The notes: generated from the letters alone by a model not told the origin. Positions 50,301 through 59,560 are shown, counted from the first letter of the stretch. The stretch is 64,000 nucleotides of DNA from an uncultured Akkermansia sp. (GCA_947589295.1 CANQBZ010000001.1:62001-126000), one strand, 5' to 3'. Translations and numbers: made by a program.

Positions 50301-50865
50301 ACAGATTGTCTGCGCCAAAAATGTCCTTGAGTTCAAGCAAGACCTCTTCCGCCTTTTCCGGACGCCCTTGCAAAATCCATTCCTGCAAGGGTCCGGAGAT
50401 ACAGCCCGTGAGGCAGATGAGCCCATCGCTGTATTCGCGCAGAGTAGCCATATCCACGCGCGGCTTGTAGTAAAAGCCCTCCAAGTGTCCACGGCTCACC
50501 AATTTGATGAGATTCGCCCAACCCCGGTTGTTCTCACAAAGAAGAATTAGGTGCGTGTACTTGCTGCGGCCAGGAACCTGCTTCTTCACCTCCAACGGCG
50601 TGGGAGAAAGATAGATTTCGCAGCCCAAAATCGGCTTAAAGTACGGTTTTTTTTCATCCGGGTGCTCGGCATTCCACGCCTTCACCTCCTTGTTGTGCTT
50701 CTTGGCGTTCACCAAGAATTCAATGGCAGCAAAGACGTTTCCATGGTCAGTAATCGCCGCAGAATCCATCCCCATTTCCGCACACCGACTGATGAGCTCC
50801 TTCGTATGGATCATTCCATCCAGCAAAGAGTACTCGGTGTGTACGTGCAGGTGCGTGAAAGCCAT
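47350..50865 (-). CDS. dnaE: DNA polymerase III alpha subunit
   Basis: A 1,171-residue DnaE, the length usual for the family. N-terminal PHP domain starts FTHLHVHTEYSLLDGM; the palm aspartates are in SPPDIDIDFCQTRR, followed by YGTMGAKSVIRDVARVLDL; further blocks are MDFLGLKTLTVMKD, GVFQLESGGM and KSHSACYGHISYWTAYLKAH; an OB-fold region follows near residue 1000. It is the catalytic replicative polymerase of the holoenzyme. The gene stands alone, 52 bp after the DUF362 gene on the same strand. It marks the border between the accessory island and conserved chromosome. Confidence 0.97.
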   Translation of the reverse strand: MAFTHLHVHTEYSLLDGMIHTKELISRCAEMGMDSAAITDHGNVFAAIEFLVNAKKHNKEVKAWNAEHPDEKKPYFKPILGCEIYLSPTPLEVKKQVPGRSKYTHLILLCENNRGWANLIKLVSRGHLEGFYYKPRVDMATLREYSDGLICLTGCISGPLQEWILQGRPEKAEEVLLELKDIFGADNLFVELQDHELEDERYCTPELVRLARKHHVPLVVTNDAHFLNAADHDAHDILICVGTGNKRMDAKRLRYPASSYLKSEEEMLELFPDYPEAYDNTQKIAARCNISIKLDSTSTERYPEFATPDGSPREEYLRKVCYEGLAKRYGEQRAKNDAVLRERLDKELGVINQLRFASYFLITADFINWAKDHDIPVGPGRGSAAGSLVAYCMRITNIDPMSFDLLFERFLNPERVSPPDIDIDFCQTRRPEVIDYVRNKYGERAVSHIITYGTMGAKSVIRDVARVLDLSYADSDRIAKLIESGPNVSLKSSYDNNEELRQLVMDSTYGEVWKYALKLEGTIRNVGMHAAGVVIGDRPLDEYVALTRDDLSNPAGEVVAQCDMGAIYNAGLLKMDFLGLKTLTVMKDAERYVRMRVPDFRYDEVDIRDAETLALLNRGDTMGVFQLESGGMVDTCRRYGIDKIDDIIALLALYRPGAMQFMDEMIAVKKGEKTAEYEHPLLEQVSGPTYGVMIYQEQVQAAAKLLAGYTLGGADLLRRAMGHKDLEEMKEQRARFVKGCRETNGIDETTANAIFDKIQKFAGYGFNKSHSACYGHISYWTAYLKAHFPVEFLCGLMSNEATNEKIGIFIQEANRMGIEVLGPCVNHSAVKFRPETMPNGRLAVRFGLAAVKSMSSDTVRVIEEEREAHGPYASLEDFCYRIPPQNVRRNQIEVLVQCGAFDCMHVGRASLFESIDRALSGAATVHRDNEAGQMALFDMTTTAVQEETAPVIPEWPKQKRLDEEKLLTGAYFSGNPLDAMRGIIDQPKYVPIGSLSELTRDEIQNVRDMAGMIRSIAIKASKSSGQKFAVITVEDFTGSTEALVWGDSYTKAATVEGLLQEGSFVRFRARISEDDRTGGKRVSANGLELINPVTRSRRGKSASFYPINLLTTRHDAGDISLIKKILTDHPGNTPVRITFRNSLGNAATIQLGKSFAITPSPELDRCLSQYT

Positions 50866-50917
50866 GCCCTACTCTACCACGTAAGCACGATTTTAGCAAG
50901 CCCTCGCTGCGGTCCGA

Positions 50918-51886
50918 TCAGTCAAGCGGCACAAGCTCGTACTTGCGTGAGCCCAAGCCCATCTGCTCAGCGTATTCGAGCTGATGTAGGCCACCGCGGG
51001 ATTCAACTCTCTCCTTGAGGTCGTGCAGCTCGGTTTCGGGGAGTTTATACAGCAGGTCTATGCTCGCTTGGTCCACTGCCAGAATATCTGTGGACGCTAC
51101 AATGCCGATATCGCGCGCTTTTGGCGGGGCAGCCTCTACCCCCATACAATCACAATCCACAGACATATTGCGCATGACGTTGATGAAAGTGATATGCTTG
51201 CCGAAGTGATCCACCGTAGCTTTGGCAGACTCAACCATATTCTCCATGAAAGGGGCTTGGGTGCAAGCCCAAGTATTTTCCGGGGTGGAGCCGTGTACCA
51301 TAGCTTTGCCAATCTTGCCATCCGCGCAGCCAATGGCGATATTCTTGATGGAGCCGCCAAAACCGCCCATGGGATGCCCCTTAAAATGCGTGAGTACCAC
51401 CATGGAATCATAATTGAGGATGTTACGTCCCATGCTCATCTCCTTGAAATGCTTGCCGCCTTTCACTGGCAGCATTACCGTGCCTTCCTCATCCATGATG
51501 TCTACCGGACAGAAAGTCCAGCCATTCACCTTAAGTGTTTCCCGGTGTTTTTCGGTAGTGTCGCGGCCACCCTCGTAGAGCGTGTTAGTTTCAACAAGAG
51601 TACTGTCAGGGATGGACTCCTGGAGAGCCTTCACCATGGGCACGGGGATGATGTTGGGGCCGTGTGGCTCACCGGAGTGCCACTTGATTGCCACCTTACC
51701 CTGAATATCGGCTTTCACGCAGTTATATATCTTGAGCAGACCGACAGGGCTGATATCTTTCGTAAAATACACCTTGGCCACCGGCGGCTCAGGAGCAGAC
51801 TTCCCCAATCGGTCAGCATCCTGTCCGGACACACAAAAACTAGCTCCTACTGTCATGACGCTAACAAGCTTGAATATCTTTTTCAT
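50918..51886 (-). CDS. Exported DUF362-domain protein
   Basis: About 322 residues. The start at 51886 (MKKIFKLVSVMTVGASFCVS) gives a clean signal peptide; an in-frame ATG lies 15 bp upstream. DUF362 features: VAIKWHSGEPHGPN, LTHFKGHPMGGFGGSIKN, IAIGCADGKIGKAMVHG, and a CDCMG cysteine cluster. Cytosolic relatives often carry ferredoxin domains; this one does not, and the few cysteines are in the DUF362 part. A periplasmic or lipoprotein-like iron-sulfur or metal role is possible, but the activity of the family is not established. Confidence 0.85.
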   Translation of the reverse strand: MKKIFKLVSVMTVGASFCVSGQDADRLGKSAPEPPVAKVYFTKDISPVGLLKIYNCVKADIQGKVAIKWHSGEPHGPNIIPVPMVKALQESIPDSTLVETNTLYEGGRDTTEKHRETLKVNGWTFCPVDIMDEEGTVMLPVKGGKHFKEMSMGRNILNYDSMVVLTHFKGHPMGGFGGSIKNIAIGCADGKIGKAMVHGSTPENTWACTQAPFMENMVESAKATVDHFGKHITFINVMRNMSVDCDCMGVEAAPPKARDIGIVASTDILAVDQASIDLLYKLPETELHDLKERVESRGGLHQLEYAEQMGLGSRKYELVPLD

Positions 51887-52015
51887 AGCGAATGGAGCCA
51901 CAAGTGCGGCCCGGCTCCCTTCTGTTCTTCAAGCTTATACTCCTAGAAACGATGTGGTCAAGCATAATTTGTAAAAAACAAAAGAAAAAAATGCCGATCT
52001 TTCAGCAATGGGGAA

Positions 52016-53422
52016 TCACTCCACAGTAAGCGTATGGTATTCCCCCTGCCGGGTGAATTTAGCGGGCTTGCCGGCAACAGTGATTTGCACATCCGGCAAA
52101 GGTGTACGCAGCACCCAACGCACCTGAGGCAGCTCACTGAGATGCAATTTCAAAAGGGAATTCGGCTTTGATTCCACACAAATACAAGCGCTGCCACCCA
52201 AACTCACCGGGGCATCCACAGAACCAATGGTGAGAGTGCGCCCCTCCGCTAATTTCCACGATTGGTCGGCAGTAATCGTGACAGGCAACTGCATGGAGAG
52301 GTCACCCTGTCTGAGAACAATTCCACCCACACCAATGCTCACACTTGCCTTGCCCGCCTTTGCCGAGTGAAGGGAAACATGCCCACTGAAAGGATCGTCC
52401 ACCACAATACCGGCCACAGAGAAAGCCTCATTCACTTTCTCATGCACCACGTTGGCAGCGGCTACATCCCAAGTAGCTGTTTGTTCTGGAGTGGGCATTT
52501 TGCCACCCCACCACGCGGCGGGGGAATCCAACGCCGTCTGCGAATCATCGTTGCGCGTGGGGGTGAAAGGCAGTTTTTCCAACATCGCCACGGCGTAGGC
52601 GTAGCGCGCGCCAATGGTAATCTGCGATTTGCCATCATAGTGCACCCCCATGGAATCGCCACGAGTGATTTTGGTCAAATCGCGCGTGCGAACCCAGCCC
52701 ACATTTTTCTTCTTGTGCGCCATGTCCCCAAGTAGCTTGGCTGTCGTGTCGCCAACGGCATTTTTATTCTCCTTCCCGGCCCACGTGGCGCACTCGCCAA
52801 CTACAGCCAACTTGATGGTCCCCTTCTTGGTCTCCCTTCCCACTCGAGCCAGCAAGTCAAGGAAGCGGGCTGGGGCCTTGGTAATTTCCTCCTCAGTGCG
52901 ATCAGATTCGCCCTGCAAATAGAGGAGCGCGTGAACTTGACTGCGTCCCTTGAGGGCAGCTAAGGCAGTCCTCACCGTGCTACTCAAGGATTTATAGCCC
53001 GGGGCATCCGGCAGCCAATAGCTGTTACCTCCTCCATCCAAAGAGGCCTTGACTACGGCAATTTTGTCCCCCTTTTCGGTATGCCAATTGTGGCGTTGCA
53101 TCATGGAGCAAAAACCGTACTCTGGTCCCATACATAGGGAGCCAGCGTACTCAGGCAACTGGGGAGCGACCGTTACCCAGCTCGGATTTTTCTCAAACTT
53201 TTCGCCCGTATCGCGCACCATATTGCCATTCCAGAGCAAGCCATCGCTCTTGTAATGCTCGAACTGCTCGGCAGTCGCAGGAGTTCCTTTTACAGCCCCT
53301 AGCGAGTTGGATTGCCCGGTGAGTATGTACACGTGATTGGTTTTCGCCGCTGCCATGGCGGCACTGAGGAAAACTAGCGCAACCGTGACAGCGAACCTGC
53401 TATGGATAAAGTGATTTTTCAT
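52016..53422 (-). CDS. Secreted SGNH carbohydrate esterase (sialate O-acetylesterase type)
   Basis: A 468-residue exported enzyme: signal peptide FAVTVALVFLSAAMAAA, then VYILTGQSNSLGAV with the nucleophilic Ser at 38 in GQSN; YLQGESDRTEEE and MGVHYDGKSQITIG supply the remaining SGNH blocks, the last with the catalytic Asp/His region. It belongs to the SASA (sialic-acid-specific acetylesterase-like) group. The C-terminal about 150 residues are beta-rich. Its ATG overlaps the GH84 stop by 4 bp, so it is co-translated with a GlcNAc-cleaving enzyme and most likely removes acetyl groups from host glycans. Confidence 0.88.
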   Translation of the reverse strand: MKNHFIHSRFAVTVALVFLSAAMAAAKTNHVYILTGQSNSLGAVKGTPATAEQFEHYKSDGLLWNGNMVRDTGEKFEKNPSWVTVAPQLPEYAGSLCMGPEYGFCSMMQRHNWHTEKGDKIAVVKASLDGGGNSYWLPDAPGYKSLSSTVRTALAALKGRSQVHALLYLQGESDRTEEEITKAPARFLDLLARVGRETKKGTIKLAVVGECATWAGKENKNAVGDTTAKLLGDMAHKKKNVGWVRTRDLTKITRGDSMGVHYDGKSQITIGARYAYAVAMLEKLPFTPTRNDDSQTALDSPAAWWGGKMPTPEQTATWDVAAANVVHEKVNEAFSVAGIVVDDPFSGHVSLHSAKAGKASVSIGVGGIVLRQGDLSMQLPVTITADQSWKLAEGRTLTIGSVDAPVSLGGSACICVESKPNSLLKLHLSELPQVRWVLRTPLPDVQITVAGKPAKFTRQGEYHTLTVE

Positions 53423-56259
53423 TTCAAAATAATTTCGTTGATAAACTTGCCATCTTGTCGAGGAGACGTCAGCCTCAATGCCTCCTCACCTGGGGGCAAA
53501 TTGAAATAGTGCAGGTGGGGAGAGGAAGAAACCTTTTGCGCGCCTTCAATGCTGCATGAGGCCGTACCTACCACAATCGCCTCACGTACTCCGGGAGGAC
53601 GAGGGATGGAGACGCTTATAGGCTTGTCCTGGCAGTTAATGCCCGTGGTCAAATCTTGGTCTGTGAGTAGCTGCACTGCAGAATTTCCCTCGCCTGCGGC
53701 GTAGCCCATGCGAAAACTTGTGAGATGTATCTGACGCGGCTCTGTGCCAACATTGGTAAGTCTCATGGCACGCACAAGCTGCTGCACGGGGTTTTTGATA
53801 AAAATAACACCGCGATCACTCTTGGGGCGAATCGGAATCTTCTGCCCATCTTCTGCCGTAAGTTCAAGCGCTGCCCAGCGCTCTACCTCAGCATTCTCTA
53901 AATTGATTTCGATGTAGAGAGGGTCCACCAAGCCTGGCACCTGCAGGTCTATGAACTCTCCGGGCTGCAGCGTAAGCACCTCCATCACTCTCCCGATACC
54001 TACCGTGTCTTGGTAATTCACAGCGCTCAGGCGGGGACAGTCACGCATGTTGCTCACCGCATAGGGGGAAGGCATGCGATTGATGGAAAACTCGTAGATG
54101 GACACCCATTTATTGCTAGGACGAGTGATACGAAATCGCACCATGCGGGCACGCACCGGGTGGTCCACCAGGTTGAGCACAGCAGCCGGACCATAGCACT
54201 CTTGACCAATGGGAGTCCAATTCTCGCCGTCATCCGACACCTCGAATTGCCCTTGTGGCACATAATCAGCAGCGCGAACCCCGCCCATCAGCAGGTTCAC
54301 TCGCCGTATATTGATCGGTGAACCGTAATCCAAGCAAAACCATTGACCTTCGCGCTGCGTTCCTTGGCTGGACCAAAAAGTGTCGGTATTACCATCGTGC
54401 ACAGCTTGGGGATTTGCATGAGCATCCCCACAGTTTGTAGAAAAAATGGGGCTTACGCGATCACGCCCGGCCATAAGCGCGTATATGAAACGGTTGTTGT
54501 ACTCCATGGCCTTGAAAAGAGCCGGCGCCATTGCGTACATCGCTACCTCCACATCATAGGAGGGAATGACATGCCGACCATCCCACCCGTGCCGCTCAGT
54601 TGTGCGCATCGCATTGACGATATCCATGGCCTGCATGAAAGCGGGAAGCTTATTCTCCGCCCTGGGCTCCAGCAAGGTCTGCATGGCCAAGGAGCCAGCA
54701 TGGCCTAGCATCTCAAACTGTTTCAGCCAAGGCTCAATTTCATCATGCAAAGCACCCGGGGTGTCGAGCAGTTGCTGTCCCGCATCGCGGATACGCTCAT
54801 ATTCCTCTGCGAGAGCGCGTGTTGAATCGGCATCTTCCACCTCATTTTCCAAATTTGCCGTGAACTTCTTGGCAACAGCTGCGCAGCGAGTGGATTCCTC
54901 GCGTTCGTAGCCGTGATTATTGGGCAAGAGATAGGAATTATGCTCGCAGAAAATTTGCATGGCCTGTGGTTTTTGCGGGTAGAGTCGCAGAATACCCTGC
55001 TCCCAAGTGCGCAGGGAGTCATACCGTGCGATATTCCATGTATAATTCGCCACGCTGAAAAGCCCCACCTTACTCGCCTCAGCCTCCTCCATGGGGTTGG
55101 CTACAAAACCGCTCATTTGCGATTTCATCTCCCCCTCGGTCCCTATGCCGTAGGCGCGTCCCATGGAAAGCCGGTTAGGTTTGAAGTCATTGCACGGCCA
55201 ATTCCACCACACAAAGGTTGGGCGCCCTAGGTGGCGATTCACCCAACGTTGTCCATCCAGCGTAATATCATGAACCACGGTATCACCCGTCCACATCACG
55301 CAGGTCGTGGAGGCCAGCTTTTCGCCCAGCATGCGCAGCTCTTCGGGTCTAGCCCAGCTGCGGTTGTAACCGGAAGGGCACATGATGAGGGTTTGATTAA
55401 CATCCGGGTGTTTGCGTAGAAAGTTTTCTGTGAGGTAATTTGAAAGCTGCACCTGGCGCTCGGCTCGGACGATTTCGCCAGTCGTATCATCTACCAGCAG
55501 TCCAAAATCGCGCACCCCCAACTCATACATTGCCTCCAGCTTACGACATAAAGCCTCCAGCTGCGAGCGCCCTTCATCCACCTCCCATCGAACCGTATTA
55601 GCAGGATGAATAGTCCACACCAAGCGCACATGATTCTTGCGGGCATAATCCACCAACTGGCGCAACTCCTGGGCTTTTTCCGGCGGGTAAGGCTCATAGC
55701 AGCCTCTGCCATGATGGTAGGGGTCATCCTTAGGCGCATAGATGTAGACATTCATTTTGTTGCGCCCATAGAACTCGAGCTGGGAGCGCCGCGCCTCCAT
55801 GCTCCATGGCACGCCATAATAGCCTTCTATCACGCCACGGTAGGGCAGATCCGGCCAATCTACCACAACTCCTATGGGCAATTCGCCAATCTTGGCCACC
55901 TGCGCTATATCCTTGTCCGGGAAAGGGTCTGCCTGGGCGTTTTGAGCCCCCGGCACACTCCGCAAGAGCTGACTGAGCGTTTGCTTGGCGTAGTAGAGAG
56001 CATCATCATCATTGGCCCATACCTCGACACGTCCGGGGCTGATGCGCAGAGCATAGCCTCCAGCAGATTGGGCGGGCAGCCGGTCCCACAAGTCACCGGT
56101 AGAGTTGGCGTCGCGCATGCGCACGACGACGTCCTGCACGCGGGTAGACTGTTCGCTCAGCTCGCAGCGCTGCGGGGTGGGATACACTGAACTCTCATTG
56201 GCCGGTACCATAGCTACAGAGGCGAACAGGATAAAAAAGAAAGCACGTGTAGGGTTCAT
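53419..56259 (-). CDS. GH84 beta-N-acetylglucosaminidase with F5/8C domain
   Basis: A 946-residue secreted glycoside hydrolase. Signal peptide 1-20; an N-terminal GH20b/GH84N-like alpha-beta domain (about 25-130); GH84 catalytic barrel with YRGVIEGYYGVPWSMEARR at 140-158 and the catalytic aspartate pair D257-D258 in DFGLLVDDTTGE; helical region to about 600; a discoidin (F5/8 type C) domain near 620-750 (DGNTDTFWSSQGTQREGQWF); a beta-rich C-terminus. The family removes O-GlcNAc or GlcNAc by a substrate-assisted mechanism. It overlaps the HAD gene before it and the esterase after it by 4 bp each. Confidence 0.95.
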   Translation of the reverse strand: MNPTRAFFFILFASVAMVPANESSVYPTPQRCELSEQSTRVQDVVVRMRDANSTGDLWDRLPAQSAGGYALRISPGRVEVWANDDDALYYAKQTLSQLLRSVPGAQNAQADPFPDKDIAQVAKIGELPIGVVVDWPDLPYRGVIEGYYGVPWSMEARRSQLEFYGRNKMNVYIYAPKDDPYHHGRGCYEPYPPEKAQELRQLVDYARKNHVRLVWTIHPANTVRWEVDEGRSQLEALCRKLEAMYELGVRDFGLLVDDTTGEIVRAERQVQLSNYLTENFLRKHPDVNQTLIMCPSGYNRSWARPEELRMLGEKLASTTCVMWTGDTVVHDITLDGQRWVNRHLGRPTFVWWNWPCNDFKPNRLSMGRAYGIGTEGEMKSQMSGFVANPMEEAEASKVGLFSVANYTWNIARYDSLRTWEQGILRLYPQKPQAMQIFCEHNSYLLPNNHGYEREESTRCAAVAKKFTANLENEVEDADSTRALAEEYERIRDAGQQLLDTPGALHDEIEPWLKQFEMLGHAGSLAMQTLLEPRAENKLPAFMQAMDIVNAMRTTERHGWDGRHVIPSYDVEVAMYAMAPALFKAMEYNNRFIYALMAGRDRVSPIFSTNCGDAHANPQAVHDGNTDTFWSSQGTQREGQWFCLDYGSPINIRRVNLLMGGVRAADYVPQGQFEVSDDGENWTPIGQECYGPAAVLNLVDHPVRARMVRFRITRPSNKWVSIYEFSINRMPSPYAVSNMRDCPRLSAVNYQDTVGIGRVMEVLTLQPGEFIDLQVPGLVDPLYIEINLENAEVERWAALELTAEDGQKIPIRPKSDRGVIFIKNPVQQLVRAMRLTNVGTEPRQIHLTSFRMGYAAGEGNSAVQLLTDQDLTTGINCQDKPISVSIPRPPGVREAIVVGTASCSIEGAQKVSSSPHLHYFNLPPGEEALRLTSPRQDGKFINEIILK

Positions 56260-56918
56260 GGCAATAGCATACCGTTTATGATGTTCTCAAACTCATCAAG
56301 TGTTTTCGCATAGGCCTCCGGCTGCAGGGCGCGGCAGGCCGATTCGTACTTTGGAGAATCAGGCGCCCACGCCGCACAAACAATACGTATCCCCGCCCGG
56401 TGCGCTTGCTCAATATCTGTGGGCATATCTCCTACATAAATGACCTCATCTGCGTCTAAACCTGTACGGTCCAAGTACTCTTGCATTCGTTTTGCTTTGA
56501 CATTGCTGTACGGATCGCCGTACAGGCATATTTCAAAATACCCGCCGAATCCAAAACGGCTCAGAGTGGGCAAAGCGGTGTATGGTTCCTTGCCGGTGAC
56601 AACAGCCAGACGCAGGCCTCGTTCTGTCAATCGTCTTAAAAGCTCACGCATTCCGTCAAACGGATGAGGGGCATAAACCGCGTGTAACTGTTCGTACAGC
56701 TGCGCGAATCTGACAATGGGTAGATTCGAAGCCTCGGGAGACAAACCTAGCAACTGACCCAACACGCCGCGGTCACTCACCCCAAAATACGCTTCTACAT
56801 CCGCAGCTGTCGGCGTTTGGCCTGTGTGTTCACCCACGCAACGTCTGTAGCTTTCCACACACAAGGAGAGCGTATCCCCCAGCGTTCCATCCATATCAAA
56901 TATAACAGCCTTGAGCAT
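56256..56918 (-). CDS. HAD-family phosphatase (phosphoglycolate phosphatase-like)
   Basis: A 220-residue HAD hydrolase. Motif I FDMDGTLGD (nucleophile D8, acid D10), motif II VVTGKEP, motif III Lys in NVKAKRM, motif IV VGDMPTDIEQA; a helical cap lies between motif I and II. The frame is open to 57107, but the HAD fold begins at MLKAVIF, so ATG 56918 is used. It heads an operon with GH84 and an esterase (4-bp overlaps). A sugar-phosphate or phosphoglycolate substrate is likely but not decided. Confidence 0.9.
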   Translation of the reverse strand: MLKAVIFDMDGTLGDTLSLCVESYRRCVGEHTGQTPTAADVEAYFGVSDRGVLGQLLGLSPEASNLPIVRFAQLYEQLHAVYAPHPFDGMRELLRRLTERGLRLAVVTGKEPYTALPTLSRFGFGGYFEICLYGDPYSNVKAKRMQEYLDRTGLDADEVIYVGDMPTDIEQAHRAGIRIVCAAWAPDSPKYESACRALQPEAYAKTLDEFENIINGMLLP

Positions 56919-56920
56919 AT

Positions 56921-57208
56921 CTAATCCGGAGCCACCTGCACTCCCCTGTGTTGTAGCATATTTTTCTCCACATAGCAAACGCAAAAAACTCCCGCGGCAA
57001 ATGCATCGGACAACGCTATCCTCAACAGGCGTAACAGCGGCAAACGATACCGCCAACGAATGGACACGCCGATGATGCAGTAGCAAAGCGAGTCTTGATA
57101 TTTCCATCTTGCCGAATCATACTTCCCTCCTACCGTGCATCGGCATGCGTGGGTGGTTCCAATGGAGGCCGTTGAACCACAGCGAAACAAGTAAATGCTG
57201 CTTGCCAA
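56921..57208 (-). CDS. Possible small membrane-associated protein upstream of HAD gene
   Basis: A 95-residue frame whose stop lies 2 bp before the HAD start, as in coupled genes. The C-terminal half (WRYRLPLLRLLRIALSDAFA, then GVFCVCYVEKN) is hydrophobic and basic. The N-terminal half is less convincing, so the true start may be internal. No family recognised; it could also be non-coding leader. The rest of 57209-57387 shows nothing. Confidence 0.3.
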   Translation of the reverse strand: MASSIYLFRCGSTASIGTTHACRCTVGGKYDSARWKYQDSLCYCIIGVSIRWRYRLPLLRLLRIALSDAFAAGVFCVCYVEKNMLQHRGVQVAPD

Positions 57209-57387
57209 AGAACTATCATTCTGGTATTCTCATGACGGATGAATTGGACAGTACGTAAAGCGCCATTATGGGTGGTCCTCCGCTTGGTGTGGCCAAGCTC
57301 ATACCGAGACACCGACATCTTGAGGTCCATTAATGAGACAAAGCTCCATTTCCCTGCTCATACAGGCAATTTCATCCGCTCTGCCCA

Positions 57388-58737
57388 ATGAAAAAAAATC
57401 TCATCGTTCACCAGCAATGCTGGCATGCCCTATGCTGCCTCACGGCGCTTCTGGCCTGCCTGCCACTGCTCTGGCCGCGCATGCTGCCGCACTCTTGGCG
57501 AGCAGTCGTCCTGGAATATGCGGGGGATGTGATTTTGGCCTCTGTGCTCATTTCGTTCGTTGTGCTTGGGACAGCCTCCCTCTCCATGCTCCTTCGTTTG
57601 CGCAATCTACGCACTCTGGGGCAGCTCGTTCTGTGGGCGCTGCAGTGGTTTCTCTCATGCTGCATTTTTGCGCTGCTAGCGTACTTTGCAGATGTACCGG
57701 CTCCACCGTCACCTCGAGCATCTCAGGCCGACACACAGCATGAATCCTCTCCCCTGCCGCCCATGGACCTCATCACCGGACCATCTTCTCTCGTCATTCC
57801 TATCGCCGCCAATGCCACAGCGCCGAGCGACATCTGCTCTGCTCCACATCTCGCTGCGCTAGAAAAACACCACCCTGATCTCTTACGTGCCTACATCAAC
57901 AAGTCCCCACGCTGGGCAGCTTCCCTCTCTGACCAAACTTTCTACACAAAGCCTTGGCACGTGGTCATGATACTACGCGATCATGAAATCGGCCCCGGCT
58001 TTGTACACGCTGCCTTTCTGCGCCTGACGGATGGAGAGCAGCTACCCGCCGGCTACGTTGTAGTGAGGAGCGGTGATCCCCTTCCTCTGCATGGCTATTC
58101 AGAGGACCAAGTGCCGGACTTGGCACTGGATCTGGGCGGGGCGCACTACCTGCTGCTTGCATGGCGTGGGCCCGGAGATTTTCAGCGTGCGTTCAGCGCT
58201 CTGAATGCTGCAATTCTTGAAGTAGACGAAATGGTGGCTCCCTTAGCAAAGAAGCCTGATTTGCCCACGCTCTCTCGACTTATCAACAGTTTCACCGACG
58301 TCCCCGATGAAGAGTTGGAGCTTTCCGCGATCCCGGATATCTTGCTCTCTGAACCTCAAGCGCAATCCGGCTGCTACCAGGCGCAAATCGTGGCCAACCC
58401 GGGCGAGAAAGGCACGTACTTGTTGACCATCCGCGATGCGTCGTCCAAGGAAACTTTGCTGAGTCTTGAGCTGCCGGCTCACTTTTCCTCCAACCCCAAA
58501 ACCATCTTGCTCCACGATATTCCTGGTGCTATCCCTGCCCACTTACGAAGAATTGTTCTTTCCGATGCTATTCCCGACAAAGCGCCTCTATTCAGCATAC
58601 CCTGTGGGGAAAGAACTGCCCCTTTTGATGCACTCTTCGAGCTTTCATTTCGACCCGCATCTCGCAAAACGCCCCACCACGTGCTTACAAAACTATACCG
58701 TGTAGCTCCCTTCTCCAATCCCAACGAACATCCATAA
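57388..58737 (+). CDS. Membrane protein with large extracytoplasmic domain, unknown
   Basis: A 449-residue protein with three predicted membrane helices in the first 100 residues (ALCCLTALLACLPLLW; GDVILASVLISFVVLGTAS; ALQWFLSCCIFALLAYFA), a Pro/Ser-rich linker (about 103-130) and a soluble domain of about 310 residues with alternating strands and helices. No catalytic motif recognised. The ATG at 57388 begins MKKNLIVHQQC. It is monocistronic and divergent from the HAD-GH84 operon. Probably lineage-specific. Confidence 0.7.
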   Translation: MKKNLIVHQQCWHALCCLTALLACLPLLWPRMLPHSWRAVVLEYAGDVILASVLISFVVLGTASLSMLLRLRNLRTLGQLVLWALQWFLSCCIFALLAYFADVPAPPSPRASQADTQHESSPLPPMDLITGPSSLVIPIAANATAPSDICSAPHLAALEKHHPDLLRAYINKSPRWAASLSDQTFYTKPWHVVMILRDHEIGPGFVHAAFLRLTDGEQLPAGYVVVRSGDPLPLHGYSEDQVPDLALDLGGAHYLLLAWRGPGDFQRAFSALNAAILEVDEMVAPLAKKPDLPTLSRLINSFTDVPDEELELSAIPDILLSEPQAQSGCYQAQIVANPGEKGTYLLTIRDASSKETLLSLELPAHFSSNPKTILLHDIPGAIPAHLRRIVLSDAIPDKAPLFSIPCGERTAPFDALFELSFRPASRKTPHHVLTKLYRVAPFSNPNEHP

Positions 58738-58958
58738 CTATGCACCCACACGAGTCACCCACTCGTTTTCTGCGTGCATCCACACGGGGCTGGTCGAGGC
58801 CGTGCCAAATTCTGTTCAAGCTCTTTTTTCAGGCGCGAACTCTTTCGTATCCATAGCTGTATCTTATCAGCGCTATCCTGCATTCAAAACACTTATTTTT
58901 CCTTGATTTTATGGACATTTCAACTTATAAACAGGGCAACAAACCATCGATACTCCCT

Positions 58959-59489
58959 ATGAAAATGACCACCCTGCTCTGCCTCATATCATCCGTCTGC
59001 CTGCTCACCGCTCAGGAGGGGCAGCCTGTCCCTATGCCCCGGCAAGCCAACTGCTCGCAATCGTGTCATGCTCCTCATGTTGCACGCAATAAAGCCTCCA
59101 TGAAGAAGTTTGAGCAGATGATTAACACTTGTGATACATCCCTGGCTGATGAACTGGTGGCAGATGATGCTCCTTTCTTTACCCCGGCTTCTGAGAAGCC
59201 GTTGTATGGCGGTGCAGGCTATCTCTCCGTAGTGCACTGGATGCGTTCCGGTTTTTCAGATGTACAGTGGCACATGGAGGAAATGGTGGCAGAGGGGAAT
59301 GTGGTAGCAGTACATTGGACGCTCACCGGCACGCACGATGGAGAGTTTATGGGCATTCCTCCCACTGGGAAGAAAGTCTCCTGTTCTATTATGAACTTTT
59401 ATACCTTCAACGACGAGGGGAAAATAGTCAGCGATCTCGCAGCTGAAGGCATGATAGGTATTCTTCGCGGCATCGGCGCGCTAAAATGA
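58959..59489 (+). CDS. Exported SnoaL-like (ester cyclase family) protein
   Basis: About 176 residues: signal peptide MKMTTLLCLISSVCLLTAQ, a CSQSCHAPH segment, then a SnoaL/NTF2-like cone fold: FEQMINTCDTSLADELVADD, WHMEEMVAEGNVVAVHWTLT and GTHDGEFMGIPPTGKKVS, with the usual closing strand FYTFNDEGKIVSD. The frame opens at 58911, but the signal peptide argues for 58959. In the family, this fold binds small hydrophobic molecules, often without clear catalysis. Secretion is atypical. No operon partner. Confidence 0.8.
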   Translation: MKMTTLLCLISSVCLLTAQEGQPVPMPRQANCSQSCHAPHVARNKASMKKFEQMINTCDTSLADELVADDAPFFTPASEKPLYGGAGYLSVVHWMRSGFSDVQWHMEEMVAEGNVVAVHWTLTGTHDGEFMGIPPTGKKVSCSIMNFYTFNDEGKIVSDLAAEGMIGILRGIGALK

Positions 59490-59560
59490 GACACCGTGTA
59501 TTTTTCTCATCGCCGCTCCCTCGTACAAGTTAACAAGACTCCAAATAGCATGCGGTCAAA

